From: an uncultured Oscillospiraceae bacterium
GTDB taxonomy: Bacteria; Bacillota; Clostridia; Oscillospirales; Oscillospiraceae
Length of the DNA stretch: 31,027 nt
Direction: 5' to 3'
NCBI GenBank assembly: GCA_910585815.1
Contig: CAJUFJ010000041.1
Coordinates: 1-31,027, forward strand
The notes under the pieces: generated by a model
What the model saw: the letters and a program-made list of their open reading frames with translations, nothing else
The model's database searches: none
Told to the model about the DNA's origin: nothing
Shown here: positions 30,162-31,027 of the stretch, piece by piece
How positions within the stretch are numbered: position 1 is the stretch's first letter
Layout of the letters: each line of letters starts with the position of its first letter
Program-made: the position numbers and the translations under genes

Positions 30162-30771
30162 CTATCTGGAGGAGCTGCTGGAGGGCTCCGGCGCGCTGCT
30201 GGAGGAGCTGCGCCGGGCGGAGCGGGGGCTGTCCGCCCTGCCCGGCGGGGAGAGAGACCAGGAGACCGGCGCGGAACGGGAGGAGCCGGGGGTGGTCTCC
30301 CCAAAGGCGGAGGGGGTTGACGGCGGGAAAAAGCCGGTAAACCTGCTTGAAAACGTGGTTGACGCAGAAAAAACGACAGAAAAGGTCCCGAAGGAGGGGC
30401 GAATCGGGGGGACGGAGCCCCCCGAGCGTCCGGCGGAGGATTTGGGTCGGTTCGGGGCGGTACCGGCGGAGGTGGGGACGGCGGAGAGGGGCCTCCCGCT
30501 GGCGGTCCAGCTGGAGCAGCTGGACCGGGCGGCCGCCTCCGGCGGCGGGCCGGCGGAGGGGGGAACCGGGGGACGGCATGCGCTGGTCCCCCTCCCGCCG
30601 GGGCGGCGGACGGCGGGGGCGCGCCCCTTGGGGGCGGAGGTCCCCGGCGGGGAGTGGTCCGGGGCCGGGGGGGCGCTGCCCTCCGGCGGAGGGACCGACT
30701 GGGTGGAGCAGGCCGACCGGGCCTTTCGCCGGGACAGCCGCCGGTATGACGGGGGGTTTTATCTGTATTGA
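30154..30771 (+). CDS. Unrecognised low-complexity protein after the tail chaperone
   Basis: The 205-residue product starts 8 bp inside the preceding gene (MRDYLEELLEGSGALLEELRRAERG, helical), then becomes rich in Gly, Pro, Glu and Arg with little predicted order (about residues 30-180), and ends with DWVEQADRAFRRDSRRYDGGFYLY, which looks structured. It occupies the position of the tape measure gene but is far too short and lacks its long helical repeat and hydrophobic segments. It could be a tail accessory protein or a heavily shortened remnant. I do not recognise the family. Confidence 0.6.
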   Translation: MRDYLEELLEGSGALLEELRRAERGLSALPGGERDQETGAEREEPGVVSPKAEGVDGGKKPVNLLENVVDAEKTTEKVPKEGRIGGTEPPERPAEDLGRFGAVPAEVGTAERGLPLAVQLEQLDRAAASGGGPAEGGTGGRHALVPLPPGRRTAGARPLGAEVPGGEWSGAGGALPSGGGTDWVEQADRAFRRDSRRYDGGFYLY

Positions 30772-30810
30772 GGAGGGTCCAGGCACGCGCCAGAAGCGGG
30801 TGTGTCCTTA

Positions 30811-30860
30811 TGTAGGGGCGGACATTGTCCGCCCGCGGGCGCACGCTGTGCGCCCCTACA
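30811..30860. repeat. Compact TGTAGGG-family repeat
   Basis: Exactly 50 bp: TGTAGGGGCG at 30811 and CGCCCCTACA ending at 30860. Inner hairpins are GGGCGGACA/TGTCCGCCC and GGCGCAC/GTGCGCC. The left arm is identical to 15326-15350, and the spacer between hairpins is much shorter than in that copy. Confidence 0.85.
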
Positions 30861-30910
30861 AATCGTGCCAATTCTCCTGACTGTGATAAAATGCGCGGTA
30901 GGACACTCCC

Positions 30911-31006
30911 ACTGCTTGCCCGCCCCGCCCCCTCATCCGCCCCAGTGTGCGCACTGGGGCACCTTCCCCCCGGAGGGTGGAAGGCTTGCCCTGCGGGGGA
31001 CGGGGG
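30911..31006. repeat. Family B half-element carrying a family A stem
   Basis: The spacers equal those of 20304-20385 (CTGCTTGCCCGCCCCGCCCC, CTCATCCGCC, ACCTTCCCCCCGGAGGGTGG, CCCTGCGGGGGACGGGG). The stem between them is GCCCCAGTG/CACTGGGGC with loop TGCG, exactly the stem and loop found in the family A element at 23628-23649, instead of the GCCCCC/GGGGGC of the other copy. Confidence 0.85.
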
Positions 31007-31027
31007 AGCCCTGCATGATGTGCCGGA

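Larger units (their letters stand above)
30772..31027. other. Repeat-filled right edge
   Basis: No gene is credible in these 256 bp. They hold a compact TGTAGGG-family repeat (30811-30860), a short AT-richer stretch with GTGATAAAAT near 30881, and a family B half-element (30911-31006). The phage genes therefore run into a cluster of the same repeats that border the chromosomal operons; whether phage genes resume beyond cannot be seen. Confidence 0.75.

Overview
The window looks like chromosomal DNA of a GC-rich, anaerobic, low-GC-lineage-derived Firmicute. The best guess is an Oscillospiraceae gut commensal of the Flavonifractor / Lawsonibacter / Pseudoflavonifractor type. That guess rests on gene content and style only: a formimidoyltransferase plus separate cyclodeaminase route for histidine, a folT-type THF riboswitch, a GlgC/GlgD pair, strong AGGAGG ribosome sites, sigma-A promoters and a PBSX-like prophage. 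No search was run.

Layout. (1) 1-9359: a histidine-to-glutamate and folate block. On the minus strand are an Lrp/AsnC regulator translationally coupled to imidazolonepropionase (hutI), and urocanate hydratase (hutU). A LysR regulator is divergent from hutU. On the plus strand are ftcD (own TTGCTT-N17-TATAAT promoter), fchA, a THF riboswitch, folT, a HutD-family protein and folC. Together they convert urocanate to glutamate, load the formimino group on THF and keep THF supplied and polyglutamylated; hutH is not in the window. (2) 9631-11109: a formate/nitrite-family channel, a plausible exit for the resulting formate, and a membrane-anchored XRE regulator with a palindrome-rich promoter. (3) 11163-19980, minus strand: a glycogen cluster read glgB, glgC, glgD, glgA, then glgP. 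Clear promoters lie before glgB and glgP and a terminator lies after glgA, so glgP is probably its own unit. GlgB carries an unusual Lys/Ala/Pro tail. (4) 20467-21615: a secreted D,D-carboxypeptidase. (5) 21914-30771, plus strand: the packaging, head and contractile-tail module of a PBSX-like prophage: small and large terminase, portal, XkdF-like protease, capsid, three connector/tail-completion genes, sheath, tube, a tail-assembly chaperone with a probable -1 frameshift, and an unrecognised low-complexity protein. No integrase, repressor or tape measure is visible.

The most unusual signal is not a gene. At least three related families of palindromic repeats fill nearly every larger intergenic gap, including gaps inside the prophage. 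Their stems differ in sequence from copy to copy but stay paired, and the same stem module appears in different families. This points to selection for, or a mechanism copying, hairpin structure. Some copies also carry an intrinsic-terminator hairpin that would act on the phage late transcript.
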